Source of the DNA: Streptomyces canus
GTDB lineage: Bacteria > Actinomycetota > Actinomycetes > Streptomycetales > Streptomycetaceae
NCBI RefSeq assembly: GCF_041435015.1
Contig: NZ_CP107989.1
Span: 9,920,001-9,984,000 of the forward strand
Direction of reading: 5' to 3'
Length of the DNA: 64,000 bases
This document shows, piece by piece, positions 41,572 to 50,727 of this stretch; position 1 is the first letter of the stretch, and every line of letters begins with the position of its first letter. The position numbers were made by a program, and so were the translations under genes. The notes under the pieces are model-generated. The model worked only from the letters and a program-made list of their open reading frames with translations. It had not been told where the DNA came from and ran no database searches.

Positions 41572-42804
41572 TCAGGACAGGAACCCTTCCAGGACGAGGG
41601 TTGCCGCGCCGAGGCTGACCGGGTTGCGGTCGATGGGGCAGAGGCTGATCTCGGTGCCTTCCCAGGGTTCGGCGAGTGCGTAGTGGGCGGCGGTGGCGCG
41701 TAGGTGCGGCAGGACGGCGCTGCCCAGACTGTCGGCGACCCATCCGGTGAGCACGATGATCTGCGGGTTGCACAGGTTGATCAGGTTGGCGATGGCGATG
41801 CCGAGGTAACGGCCGGTCGTGGCGATCACCTGCTGTGCGGCGGGGTCGCCGGCCGCGTGGGCGGTGGCCAGGGCGTTGATGGTCGCCGTCTGGTCGTCGG
41901 GGTACAGGAGCGGGCTCTCCGGATCGGTCTCCGCGAGGTGCTGCATGATGCCGGGTGCGCCCACGTAGGTCTCCACGCATCCGACGCATCCGCGGCGGCA
42001 CGTGCGGCCGTCGATGACCAGGCTGGTGTGGCCCCATTCGCCGGCCGTGTTCGTGGCCCCGCGGTAGAGCGCCCCCTGGACGGCCAGGCCGGCGCCGACG
42101 CCGGTTCCCAGGGTGAGGACGGCGACGTCGTCGTGGCCGCGGGCGGCACCGAACCACAGTTCGGCAACGGTGCTGGCACGCAGCGGGTTGTCGAGGAGGA
42201 TCGGCACATCAGGGACCCGGTCCGTGAGCAGGTCCAGCAGCGGCACGTCGTTCCACCGCCAGTTCGGGGCGAAGACGGAGGCCGTGCCGTCCGGCCGTAC
42301 CTGGCCGGGAATGCTGACGCCGATCCCGAGGATCCTGCCGCGCTCCACCTTGGCCTGCGCGATCGCGTCGTCGACTCCGCGGACGATACGGTCGACGACG
42401 TAGTCCGGCGAGTTGGCGTGCGGGTGCAGTTCGTACTCGGCTCTGGCCAGAACCCGCAGAGCGGGATCGAAGACCTCGACGTGGACGTAGGTCTCGGCGA
42501 TGTCGATGCCGATGAGCCGGGGTCCCTCGAGGTCGGGCGCGAGAAGGTTCCGCGGGCGTCCGCCCCCCGAAGCCTGCTGTCCGATCTCGGCAAGAAGCCC
42601 CAACTCGTGCAACTCGTTGACGATGTCGGAGGCGGTGGCCACCGACAGGCCCGTGGCTGCGGCGATGTCACGCCTGACGACGGGCGCCGAGGCGATGAGA
42701 TGCCGCATCACCGCGAAACGGTTGGTCCGGCGTATGTCCTGGTACGTCCGCTTCAACGACGTCGTCCTGTGCTCGATGCGGCTGGGGCGTCCGATCGTAA
42801 CCAC
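41572..42804 (-). CDS. ROK-family transcriptional repressor
   Basis: About 410 residues from a GTG; nearby in-frame codons (42813) are equally possible and no strong ribosome-binding site is seen. The N-terminal HTH (VRRDIAAATGLSVATASDIV) is followed by the ROK sugar-binding/kinase-like domain: LIGIDIAETYVHVEVFDPA, GIGVSIPGQV, GAGLAVQGALYRGATNTAGE and the zinc motif CRRGCVGCVE. Such regulators (NagC/XylR type) bind a sugar and release DNA. It lies between the GH29/GH97 genes and the divergent, now broken ABC-transporter genes, so it is the likely local sugar switch. Confidence 0.9.
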   Translation of the reverse strand: MVTIGRPSRIEHRTTSLKRTYQDIRRTNRFAVMRHLIASAPVVRRDIAAATGLSVATASDIVNELHELGLLAEIGQQASGGGRPRNLLAPDLEGPRLIGIDIAETYVHVEVFDPALRVLARAEYELHPHANSPDYVVDRIVRGVDDAIAQAKVERGRILGIGVSIPGQVRPDGTASVFAPNWRWNDVPLLDLLTDRVPDVPILLDNPLRASTVAELWFGAARGHDDVAVLTLGTGVGAGLAVQGALYRGATNTAGEWGHTSLVIDGRTCRRGCVGCVETYVGAPGIMQHLAETDPESPLLYPDDQTATINALATAHAAGDPAAQQVIATTGRYLGIAIANLINLCNPQIIVLTGWVADSLGSAVLPHLRATAAHYALAEPWEGTEISLCPIDRNPVSLGAATLVLEGFLS

Positions 42805-42851
42805 GGCGTGCACGCCGTTGGAACTGCCGTGCGCAGACTTTTTCTGGCTTG

Positions 42852-42880
42852 TTGACGAAGGGGTGTAGCGCGCATAACCT
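42852..42880 (+). promoter_or_regulatory. Vegetative-type promoter upstream of the sugar ABC remnant
   Basis: TTGACG (42852-42857) and TAACCT (42875-42880) are separated by 17 bp, matching the main Streptomyces sigma factor (HrdB) consensus TTGACN-N17/18-TANNNT. It reads towards the SBP remnant at 43077, with a leader of about 190 bp, and lies beside the divergent ROK gene start. Confidence 0.65.
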
Positions 42881-43076
42881 GCGTCTCGATCCGCTCGCTG
42901 CACCCCCGTCAGCGGCAGGAATTGCCCCCTCCGAATGCGTGCCCCCTCACCCCGCGGGCTTCGCGTCGCGCCCAAACCGGCCGCACTCCGCGGCCGCCCA
43001 CGGCGTGATCACCCGCCGTCGCGGGCCCCGTCCCCAAGTCCCCTTCCCACGCCTGTTCTTCACAGCAGAGGTGGCC

Positions 43077-43518
43077 ATGTCCCCTGAGCGGAACCCCAGC
43101 AGATCGTTCGGCCGCAGGCCCTTCCTGCACGCCTCCGGCGCTGTGGCGGCGGCGGGATTCCTGGCCGCGTGCGGCGGGAACACCGGTCGCGGCGGCTCCA
43201 CCGGCGGTAAGGCGGCGATCAGCCAGTGCTATCACCGGTACGGCGAGGCCGGCATCCAGCAGGCGGCGGTGCGGTACGCGAAGGCGTACACCAAGGCCGA
43301 CGTGTCGGTGCAGTGGATCCCCGGTGACTACGCCTCCAAGCTCTCCAGCGGCCTGGCCTCCAGCGGCCTGGTCTCCAGCAGCGGCCCCGACGTCTTCGAG
43401 TTCCACCACGACGTCCAGATGGGCAAGTCCGGGCAGATCGTGCCGCTGGACGACATCATCGCGGACGTGAAGTCCGACTTCACGGAGAAGGACCTGGCTG
43501 CCAACTCGGTTGACAGCA
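43077..43518 (+). pseudogene. Sugar ABC substrate-binding protein, 3'-truncated
   Basis: An ATG opens a lipoprotein signal (RRPFLHASGAVAAAGFLAAC; lipobox LAAC) and the first 110 or so residues of a family 1 sugar-binding protein (YAKAYTKADVSVQWIPGDYA, SSGPDVFEFHHDVQMGKSGQ, IVPLDDIIADVKSDF). After NSVDS the frame becomes non-homologous and a permease tail starts in another frame. The remaining 300 residues are gone. The product might still be exported as a short lipopeptide but cannot bind sugar. Confidence 0.85.
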
Positions 43519-43921
43519 GGGTCTGCCCGGCCTGTTCAGCTGCTTCACCGCCTTCGTCTTCCGGCAGTACTTCCTCGGCTTCCCCAAGGCACCGGAGGAG
43601 GCCGCCCGGATCCACGGCCTCGGCAGCTGGGGCACGTGCGGGCGGATCGTCGTCCCCAACTCCACCGGCTTCTTCTCGGCGATCGCGGCGATCACCTTCA
43701 CCACCAACTGGAACGCCTTCGTGCGGCCGCTGCTCATCGGCCAGGACAAGTCCAGCTGGACGGTGCAGGTGGCCCGGTCGACCTTCACCACCGTCCAGAC
43801 CGTCGACATCCACGAGCTGTTCCTCGCCGCCACCGTGTTCATCCTGCCGCTGGTACTCGTCTTCCTCTTCCGGCAGCGGTACCTGGTCGAAGGCGTCGCG
43901 CACACCGGCATCAAGGGCTGA
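43519..43921 (+). pseudogene. Sugar ABC permease (MalG type), 5'-truncated
   Basis: The frame reads LFSCFTAFVFRQYFLGFPK, APEEAARIHGLGSWGTCGRI, VVPNSTGFFSAIAAITFTTN and FVRPLLIGQDKSSW, then the last transmembrane helix (LFLAATVFILPLVLVFLFRQ) and VEGVAHTGIKG. The EAA loop (EEAARIHG) is present. The first 130 or so residues are missing. A deletion between the SBP and this gene removed the SBP 3' part, the whole first permease (MalF type) and this gene's 5' part, about 2 kb. No functional importer remains. Confidence 0.85.
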
Positions 43922-43984
43922 CCGCAGGCGCCCGGCAATCGCACAGAACGCCGTACTTCACACCAATCCATCCCGGAGCGACCC

Positions 43985-45520
43985 ATGCCCCACCCCGTCA
44001 GCCACCCGCCGCTCGCAGGGGCCATACATATGGACCCCAACTTCACCGTCGGCGAGGTGAATCCGCGGTTGTTCGGATCCTTCGTCGAGCACCTCGGCCG
44101 CTGCGTCTACACCGGCGTCTTCGAACCGGACCACCCGAGCGCCGACGAGGACGGACTGCGCACCGACGTCCTGGCCCTGATCCGGGAACTGGGCGTCACC
44201 ATGGTCCGCTACCCCGGGGGCAACTTCGTCTCCGGCTACCGCTGGGAAGACGGAGTCGGCCCGGGGGAGCAGCGGCCCCGCCGGCTCGACGGTGCCTGGC
44301 GGACCGTCGAGACGAACCAGTTCGGGCTGAACGAGTTCATGCGCTTCGCGGCCAAGGCCGACGTCGAGCCGATGCAAGCCGTCAACCTCGGCACCCGCGG
44401 CCTGCAAGAGGCACTCGACCTCCTCGAGTACACCAACCACCCCGGCGGCACGGCTTTGTCCGAGCTGCGCCGCTCGCACGGCGTGGACAAGCCGCACGGC
44501 ATCCAACTGTGGTGCCTGGGCAACGAGATGGACGGCCCTTGGCAGCTCGGTCACAAGAGCGCCGACGAATACGGCCGCCTCGCCGCCGTCACCGCCAAGG
44601 CCATGCGTGACGTCGACCCCGGCCTGGAACTGGTCGCCTGCGGAAGCTCCAACCGCTCCATGCCGACCTTCGGTGCCTGGGAGGCGACGGTCCTGGAGCA
44701 CACGTACGACCTCGTCGACTTCATCTCCTGCCACGCCTACTACGAGGAGAGCGACAGCGACGTCGACAGCTTCCTCGCCTCGGCCGCCGATATGGAAGCC
44801 TTCATCGACGGTGTGGTCGCCACCGCCGACCACATCGGGGCCAAGCGCCACTCAAGCAAACGGATCAACCTCTCCTTCGACGAGTGGAACGTCTGGTACC
44901 AGAGCCAGCCGGTCAACAACACCGACACCCCGGACTGGAGCGTGGCCCCGCGCCAGCTCGAGGACGTCTACAACGTCACCGACGCCGTCGTGGTCGGTAC
45001 CCTGCTGATCACCCTGCTGCGCCACTGCGACCGCGTCACCGCGGCCTGCCTCGCCCAGCTGGTGAACGTCATCGCCCCCATCATGACCGAGCCGGGCGGC
45101 CCGGCCTGGCGGCAGACCATCTTCCATCCCTTCGCCGACGCGGCCCGTCAAGGTGGCGGCCAGGTGCTCCGGCTCGCCCTGGACAGCCCCGTCCACGACA
45201 CCGCCCGCTACGGCGAGGTGCCCCTGCTGCACGCGACCGCCGTCCAGCGCGAGGACGGGACGCTCACCGTCCTCGCCGTCAACCGGGACACGACGAGGCC
45301 GCTCGAACTCACCGCCGACCTGCGGGCGTTCAACCCGGTGGCCGGGCAGCCGACGCACACCGCCCTGACCGACCCCAACCGGCACGCGGCCAACACGTTC
45401 CAACACCAGGACCGCGTGACGCCGAAGCCGGTGACCGGCACCGTCACGGACGGCGGACGGCTGAGCGCCCTGCTGCCACCGATGTCCTGGAACACCATCA
45501 CCATCCCACTCGCCCCCTGA
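43985..45520 (+). CDS. GH51 alpha-L-arabinofuranosidase
   Basis: 511 residues without a signal peptide, so probably cytoplasmic. GH51 landmarks are RLFGSFVEHLGRCVYTGVFE, RYPGGNFVSGYRWEDGVG, LWCLGNEMDGPW with acid/base Glu181, and LSFDEWNVWYQSQ with nucleophile Glu300, then a C-terminal beta-sandwich. Length is typical. It removes alpha-L-arabinofuranosyl side chains from arabinoxylan, arabinan or arabinogalactan fragments after uptake. It lies directly behind the fused transporter remnants, so its imported substrate route here is lost. It may depend on another importer. Confidence 0.95.
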   Translation: MPHPVSHPPLAGAIHMDPNFTVGEVNPRLFGSFVEHLGRCVYTGVFEPDHPSADEDGLRTDVLALIRELGVTMVRYPGGNFVSGYRWEDGVGPGEQRPRRLDGAWRTVETNQFGLNEFMRFAAKADVEPMQAVNLGTRGLQEALDLLEYTNHPGGTALSELRRSHGVDKPHGIQLWCLGNEMDGPWQLGHKSADEYGRLAAVTAKAMRDVDPGLELVACGSSNRSMPTFGAWEATVLEHTYDLVDFISCHAYYEESDSDVDSFLASAADMEAFIDGVVATADHIGAKRHSSKRINLSFDEWNVWYQSQPVNNTDTPDWSVAPRQLEDVYNVTDAVVVGTLLITLLRHCDRVTAACLAQLVNVIAPIMTEPGGPAWRQTIFHPFADAARQGGGQVLRLALDSPVHDTARYGEVPLLHATAVQREDGTLTVLAVNRDTTRPLELTADLRAFNPVAGQPTHTALTDPNRHAANTFQHQDRVTPKPVTGTVTDGGRLSALLPPMSWNTITIPLAP

Positions 45521-45599
45521 GCGGCCCCAGGAACCCACCGCTCTTCCCGTACATCCGTACACCCGCACCAAACCCGGACCTCAACGGAGAGGCGAGACC

Positions 45600-47105
45600 A
45601 TGCCCGACACCACCTCGCACCCCACACCGTCACCGCGCACCCGATGGCGGACCACCCTCCTCACGCTTCTGACCCTGCTCGGCGGCCTCGCCGCCCTGCT
45701 GATCCCCACCACGCAGGCACAAGCGGCCTCGGTGACGTTCACGACGGGTGCCGACCGGACCGATCAGAACGGCAACGCGCTCCAGCTGCACGGCCTGGGC
45801 ATCATCAAGGTGGGCAGCACCTGGTTCGGCTTCGGCGAGGACAAGACCGGCAGGGCATCGGGGGACACGTCCTTCCAGGACATCCCGTGCTACACCTCGA
45901 CCGACCTCGCCAACTGGACCTACCAGGGTCAGGCCCTGAGCCGGCAGGCCGCGGGTGACCTGGGCCCCAGCCGCATCGTGGAGCGGCCGAAGGTCATCTA
46001 CAACGCGTCGACCAGCACGTACGTGATGTACATGCACATCGACAGCACCAGCTACGCCGAGGCCAGGGTCGGCGTGGCCACCAGCAGCACCCCCTGCGGC
46101 CCGTACACCTACCGGGGAAGCTTCCGGCCGATGGGCAACCTCAGCCGCGACATCGGCCTGTTCCAGGACACCGACGGCACCGGCTACCTGCTGAGCGAGG
46201 ACCGCAACAACGGCCTGCGCATCTACAAGCTGTCCGCCGACTACCTCTCCGTGGACAGCGCGGTGGCGGTGCTGGGCAGTGGCGGCAGCAGCGGCAGCGT
46301 CGAGTCGCCCGCCATGGTGAAGATCAACGGCATGTACTACGTCTTCGGCTCCCACCTGACCGGCTGGAGCCTGAACGACAACATCTACGCTACCGCCACC
46401 TCGCTGAGCGGCCCGTGGTCGGCGTTCCGCGACTTCGCCGCCCCCGGCACCAAAACCTATGGCAGCCAGACGGCGAACGTCATCACCGTCCAGGGCACCG
46501 CGGGCACCACGTACATCTACGCCGGTGACCGCTGGGACACCTCCAACCTGGGCGCGTCGAAGCTGATTTGGCTGCCGCTGACCATCCGGGGCACGACGGT
46601 GAACCTCGGTCAGTACCCGACCTGGTCCCTCGACGTGGACGCGGGCACGTGGACGCCTGGCAGCGGGATCCCGTCGCAGGGGGTCCACACCCTGAAGAAC
46701 GTCGGCAGCTCCATGCTGATGGATGTCTCGGGCGGCTCCACGGCAAGCGGAGCCAAGATCATCCAGTGGCCGTCCGCCGGCAGTACCAACCAGCAGTGGA
46801 CCCTCACCCGGGTGACGGACAACATCTACACGCTCAAGAGCGTCAAGAGCGGCCTGTGCCTGGACGTCCCGAGCAAGTCGACCACCGCCGGAGTCCAGTT
46901 GCACCAGTGGACCTGCAACGGCGGGACCAACCAGCAGTGGGCCCTCGACCTGACCGGCAGCTACACCGGCAGCAACTACATGCTGGTCGGCGTCGGCAGC
47001 GGCCTGCACATCGGGGTCGCGGGCTCCACCGCCCAGGGAGCGGCGGTGGACCAGGAACTCGGCGGCAGCGCGAGCGTCAACAGCGAGACCTGGACGTTCT
47101 CCTGA
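45600..47105 (+). CDS. Exported GH43-like galactosidase with ricin-B lectin
   Basis: 501 residues. A Sec-type signal (TTLLTLLTLLGGLAALLIPT up to AQAA) leads to a five-bladed propeller-type catalytic domain (about 43-345): NGNALQLHGLGIIKVGSTWF, VERPKVIYNASTSTYVMYMH, GLFQDTDGTGYLLSED and SVESPAMVKINGMYYVFGSH. The style is that of exo-beta-1,3-galactanases of GH43. A ricin-B lectin (about 355-500) with NQQWTL and NQQWAL repeats follows. GAGAGGCGAG precedes the ATG. With GH51, GH29 and GH97 the activity fits arabinogalactan side-chain breakdown. A strong terminator follows. Confidence 0.9.
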   Translation: MPDTTSHPTPSPRTRWRTTLLTLLTLLGGLAALLIPTTQAQAASVTFTTGADRTDQNGNALQLHGLGIIKVGSTWFGFGEDKTGRASGDTSFQDIPCYTSTDLANWTYQGQALSRQAAGDLGPSRIVERPKVIYNASTSTYVMYMHIDSTSYAEARVGVATSSTPCGPYTYRGSFRPMGNLSRDIGLFQDTDGTGYLLSEDRNNGLRIYKLSADYLSVDSAVAVLGSGGSSGSVESPAMVKINGMYYVFGSHLTGWSLNDNIYATATSLSGPWSAFRDFAAPGTKTYGSQTANVITVQGTAGTTYIYAGDRWDTSNLGASKLIWLPLTIRGTTVNLGQYPTWSLDVDAGTWTPGSGIPSQGVHTLKNVGSSMLMDVSGGSTASGAKIIQWPSAGSTNQQWTLTRVTDNIYTLKSVKSGLCLDVPSKSTTAGVQLHQWTCNGGTNQQWALDLTGSYTGSNYMLVGVGSGLHIGVAGSTAQGAAVDQELGGSASVNSETWTFS

Positions 47106-47109
47106 CCGC

Positions 47110-47150
47110 GTGCCCCGGCGGCCCCGCCATCGAGGGGGCCGCCGGGGCAC
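47110..47150 (+). terminator. Rho-independent-like terminator hairpin
   Basis: Perfect 16-bp arms (47110-47125 and 47135-47150) around a 9-base loop, starting 5 bases after the GH43-like gene's stop. Very GC-rich, without a marked T run, as is usual in Streptomyces. Confidence 0.8.
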
Positions 47151-47220
47151 GTCCCTCACGGGGAATCGTCCCAACTCCCGCATTCCTCACAGCCCTCAGC
47201 AGACAAAGGAGGTTGCGCAA

Positions 47221-48085
47221 TGGACCACTCCATGGGTCGCAGGCGCCTCCTGACCGCTCCGCACTGACCGCCGGAGCGGCCGCCCTCCCTGGCGGTTTCC
47301 TCTCGGGGAACGCCGCGGCCGCCGTCCCGCCGACAGATCACCGTCCCCCACCGCGGCATCTACGACACGTCCCCCGCCGCCTCCTGGACCGACGGCTTCC
47401 TCACCGGCAACGGCACGTGCGGAGCCATCCTCCACGGGGCGGCCACACGGGAGAAGGTGGTCTTCGACCACCACCGTCTGGTGCTGCCGAACGGCACCCG
47501 CACCGTGCAGCCCCCCGTGATCTCAGGCCGCTTGGAGGGCGTACGCGACAAGGCACTCGCCGCGGACCCTCCGGCGTCAACAGCGACTTCACCTCCGGGT
47601 GGTCACTGCGCTGGAGGCAGAGCTACCACCCCGCGTACGAACTGCACATCGACACCCCAGGCATGACCACGGTCAACGACTACGGCCGGGTCGACGACTT
47701 CCGTACCGGCGAGGTCAGTTCCAGCTGGACCGACCAGTGCGGCACCTGGACCCGCAGGGCCGTCGTCTCCCGCGCCGACGACGTGATCGTCCACGAGCTG
47801 ATCCTCGCGCCCGGCCGCACCATCGACACCACCCTGGGCGTCAACACCGCGCTCGACGGAGTGCCGAGCAGTGTCGGTTTCCCCACGCGCGCCACGACGA
47901 GCAACGGATCGGGCTACCTGAACCTGCGTGGCACCTACCCGTCGGGGCAGGGCGCCTTCGGCTATGAGGGAGTCACCCGGGTCCTCGCCACGGGATCGGG
48001 GGCCTCCGTCAGCGTCAGTGGCTCCACCATCGTGGTGGCGAGGGCGACCAGGGTGATCCTGCTGACCAAGCTGGGCCGTCGACCG
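47221..48085 (+). pseudogene. GH95-type alpha-L-fucosidase, decayed and truncated
   Basis: The ATG at 47221 opens MDHSMGRRRLLTA, a Tat-like start, but stops after 15 codons. Other frames continue AGAAALPGGFLSGNAAAA, then RGIYDTSPAASWTDGFLTGN, ILHGAATREKVVFDHHRLVL, and after another shift SYHPAYELHIDTPGMTTVND and GVPSSVGFPTRATTSNGSGY. This is the N-terminal beta-sandwich of GH95 enzymes. At least three frameshifts are present, and the catalytic barrel (about 450 residues) is gone. The remnant adds a second lost fucosidase function to the locus. Confidence 0.8.
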
Positions 48086-48442
48086 ACAGCACCGTCCACG
48101 GCACAGTCCCAGGCCAGCCCCTCACGCCACACCGGAACCGGCGTTTTCGGCTTCGCCGTATCCCGCAGATCCCGAGCGGCCTTCGTATCGACGTTGCCGT
48201 TCGATGCAAGGACATCCGTTGTCCGACCCAGCCATGGACTCCTCCTGTTCCTGCGGTCGTCGTCACGGCGCCGCCGGCAGACCTCGGTGAGGGCCGCACC
48301 TGATCCCAGGCGCCGCCAGGCTCCCCGGCTCTGCGGCCCCGCAACCATGGCGGCGCCGCGGCAACAGCGCGTACGGGGTGTCGGCAGTGCGGATTCGGCG
48401 GCCGTTCCCGCAGTCATGGCGACGGGAACGGGTATGCCGCGT
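48086..48442. other. No gene recognised (357 bp)
   Basis: Between the GH95 remnant and the PfkB kinase I see no intact frame. The minus strand near 48100-48240 gives TDVLASNGNVDTKAARDLRD in an open stretch with realistic codon use, possibly a remnant of an unrecognised gene. Confidence 0.4.
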
Positions 48443-49435
48443 TCAGGCAGGGGGCAGGAGCCCATCCACCTCGGCCTCCAGCCCCACTGCATCCGCCGCG
48501 GGCGGGTTCGCGCCGGGGACGGAGCAGGTCAGGGCGGCGACACGGGCGGCGAAGGTGCAGGCGTCGGTGAGGTCTTCGAGGCTGAGCCGGTCCAGTCGGC
48601 CGCCGAGGTGTCCGAGGGCGGCGAGGCGGTGGAGCAGGCCCGCGGTGTAGGAGTCTCCGGCCCCGACGGTGTCGACGACGTCCACCCTCGGGGCCGAGAC
48701 GGTGACGCGGAGACCGTCGAGGGAGGCAAGGGCGCCGCGCCCGCCGAAGGTGATGACGACGAGGCGCGCGCCGGCGGCATGCCAGGTGTCGCACGCCTCC
48801 TCAGGGCCGACGCCGGGCAGGAGCAGCGCGAGGTCGTCCTCGCTGAGGCGCAGGATGTCGGCGACGGCGCACCAGTGGGGGAGCCGTTCGCGGTATGCGG
48901 CGGGCGGTACGAGCAGGGGGCGGACGTTGGGGTCGATGGACACGGTGACGTGCTCGCGTGCCTTGGCGAGGTGGTCCTCGATGCGGCTGCCGCCGGGCTG
49001 TTGTATCAGTGCCAGGGAGCCGGTGTGCAGGCAGGCCGCCTCGTCCTGCTGGGTGGCGGCGAGTTCGTCGGCGGTCCACTGCCAGTCGGCGGATCTGTCG
49101 GCGTAGAAGGTGTAGGTGGCCTGGCCGGACTCGTCGAGGTCGGCGACGGCGAGCGTGCTGGGCTCGGGGGCGGCGGTCACGCTGCCGGTCAGGTCGACGC
49201 CGGAGGCAGTGAGGCGGGCATGGAAGAGGGCGCCGAAGACGTCGTGGGAGAACCGCCCGAGGAAACGCGTCCGGGTACCGAGCCGGGCGAGGGCGACGGC
49301 GGTGTTGGCCGGGCCGCCACCGGGCAGGGCCCGCAGCGCGAGTACATCGGCGTCGGATCGGGCGGGGTCGGGGAAGGCGTCGGCGACGCACTCACCGAGG
49401 ACGGTGACGCTGACGGGGGCCTGGGCTCGGGCCAT
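48443..49435 (-). CDS. PfkB-family carbohydrate kinase, probably fructokinase
   Basis: 330 residues. VTVLGECVADAFPD opens the ribokinase fold, LPGGGPANTAVALARLGTRT is the N-terminal PfkB signature, and VVDTVGAGDSYTAGLL near residue 260 carries the anion hole and the catalytic base Asp (GAGD). The size fits sugar kinases of the fructokinase/ribokinase type. It is divergent from a LacI regulator that precedes fructan-uptake and GH32 genes, so phosphorylation of released fructose is the natural role. Substrate specificity (fructose against another ketose) is inferred from context. Confidence 0.9.
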   Translation of the reverse strand: MARAQAPVSVTVLGECVADAFPDPARSDADVLALRALPGGGPANTAVALARLGTRTRFLGRFSHDVFGALFHARLTASGVDLTGSVTAAPEPSTLAVADLDESGQATYTFYADRSADWQWTADELAATQQDEAACLHTGSLALIQQPGGSRIEDHLAKAREHVTVSIDPNVRPLLVPPAAYRERLPHWCAVADILRLSEDDLALLLPGVGPEEACDTWHAAGARLVVITFGGRGALASLDGLRVTVSAPRVDVVDTVGAGDSYTAGLLHRLAALGHLGGRLDRLSLEDLTDACTFAARVAALTCSVPGANPPAADAVGLEAEVDGLLPPA

Positions 49436-49540
49436 GGTGACTGTCTGCCTCTCTCAGGAAGAGCGCGGGTGGAGATGGGCACCGGGCCGGTGGCCTGATG
49501 CGGCCCACGCGCAGGTATTGACATGCCGCTCAAGGCGGAC

Positions 49541-49575
49541 GTAACTTCCCTGCCACAAGGAAGTAACGCGCGTTA
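49541..49575. promoter_or_regulatory. Candidate LacI operators in the kinase-regulator gap
   Basis: TAACGCGCGTTA (49564-49575) is a perfect 12-bp palindrome with the central CG pair usual for LacI sites. Overlapping it, GTAACTTCC (49541-49549) pairs with GGAAGTAAC (49559-49567) with one mismatch. They lie about 60-90 bp before the LacI start and 105-140 bp before the divergent kinase start. Confidence 0.55.
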
Positions 49576-49632
49576 TTAAAGCGCGAAACCGGAGGCGTTG
49601 TCTCGCCTCCGGCTGGTCGAAAGGGAGTGGAA

Positions 49633-50655
49633 GTGGCCACGAACAGGACGCATCGCGTGACCATGAGCGATGTGGCTCGCCACGCGGGTGTCTCGCGGAC
49701 CACGGTCTCCTTCGTCCTCAACGACAAGCCCGGTGCCGCCATCCCCGAGGAGACCCGTCGGCGGATCCTGGAGGCGATCGACGAGCTCGGCTACCGGCCC
49801 AACGCCGGAGCGCGGGCGCTGGCCGCGAACCGCAGCGGGTGGTTCGGGTTGATCACCGAGATCGTGACCGGCCCGTTCGCGGGGGAGGTGATCACGGGCG
49901 CGCAGGGCCGCGCCTGGGCTGACCGGAGGTTCCTGCTGATCGCCGCGAGCGAGGGCGATCCCGCCCAGGAGGCTGCCGCGCTCGACCAGATGCTGGAGCA
50001 CCGGGTGGAAGGGCTGCTGTACGCCACGACCTGGCACCGGGCCGTCACGCTCCCCAAGGCCGCCCGGGAGGTCCCGACGGTGCTCGTCAACTGCTACGAC
50101 GCGGAAGGTGAGCTGCCGTGCATCCTGCCCGACGAGGTGTCGGGCGGATACAAGGCGACCCGCCGGCTTCTGGAAGCCGGTCACACCCGCATCGGGTTCA
50201 TCAACCTCGACCCGGCGATCCCGGCCGCCATCGGCAGGCGCGACGGATACGAACGTGCCCTGCGCGAGGCCGGGATCACCCCCGACCCCTCCCTCGTCGT
50301 CCCCGGTTGGGCGACCGCCGACAGCGCCTATACCGCCGCCGGTGAACTCCTTGACCGCCCGGCCGGCGACCGGCCGACCGCGCTGTTCTGCGGAAACGAC
50401 CGGATGGCGATGGGCGCGTACGACGCGATCAAGGAACGTGGGCTGCGCATCCGGCACGACGTGGCCGTGGTGGGCTTCGACAACCAGGAACTCATCGCCG
50501 CCTATCTGCGGCCGAAGCTGACGACGCTCGCCCTGCCCTTCGAGGCCATGGGCACCAAGGGCATCGACATGCTCGCCGCTCTCGCAGCGGGGCAGCCGCT
50601 CGACACCCATCAGGTGACGATCGACTGCCCGCTGCTCGAACGCTCGTCGGTCTGA
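49633..50655 (+). CDS. LacI-family regulator of the fructan locus
   Basis: 340 residues from the second of two close GTG codons, the one 7 bases after AAGGGAG. The HTH is VTMSDVARHAGVSRTTVSFV with the hinge-helix RRRILEAIDELGYRPNAGAR. The periplasmic-binding-type core follows (GLITEIVTGPFAGEVITGAQ, GEGD-like loop, FCGNDRMAMGAYDAIKERGL, VAVVGFDNQELIAAYL). These are typical of sugar-responsive LacI repressors. It heads the transporter and GH32 gene string and is divergent from the kinase, so it likely represses both until a fructo-oligosaccharide is present. Confidence 0.93.
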   Translation: MATNRTHRVTMSDVARHAGVSRTTVSFVLNDKPGAAIPEETRRRILEAIDELGYRPNAGARALAANRSGWFGLITEIVTGPFAGEVITGAQGRAWADRRFLLIAASEGDPAQEAAALDQMLEHRVEGLLYATTWHRAVTLPKAAREVPTVLVNCYDAEGELPCILPDEVSGGYKATRRLLEAGHTRIGFINLDPAIPAAIGRRDGYERALREAGITPDPSLVVPGWATADSAYTAAGELLDRPAGDRPTALFCGNDRMAMGAYDAIKERGLRIRHDVAVVGFDNQELIAAYLRPKLTTLALPFEAMGTKGIDMLAALAAGQPLDTHQVTIDCPLLERSSV

Positions 50656-50727
50656 CCGCTAATCAGTCCGACGAGGATCCCATCCCGTCTTCGCCCTGTG
50701 TGTTGAAGAGAGGAAAGAATCTCCATT

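Noticed and set aside
46568..49498. A 976-codon open stretch on the plus strand spanning the GH43-like, GH95 and PfkB region
   Set aside because: It is an alternative frame kept open by high GC. It overlaps clear genes on both strands; only its part at about 47580-48080 is the true frame of the GH95 remnant.
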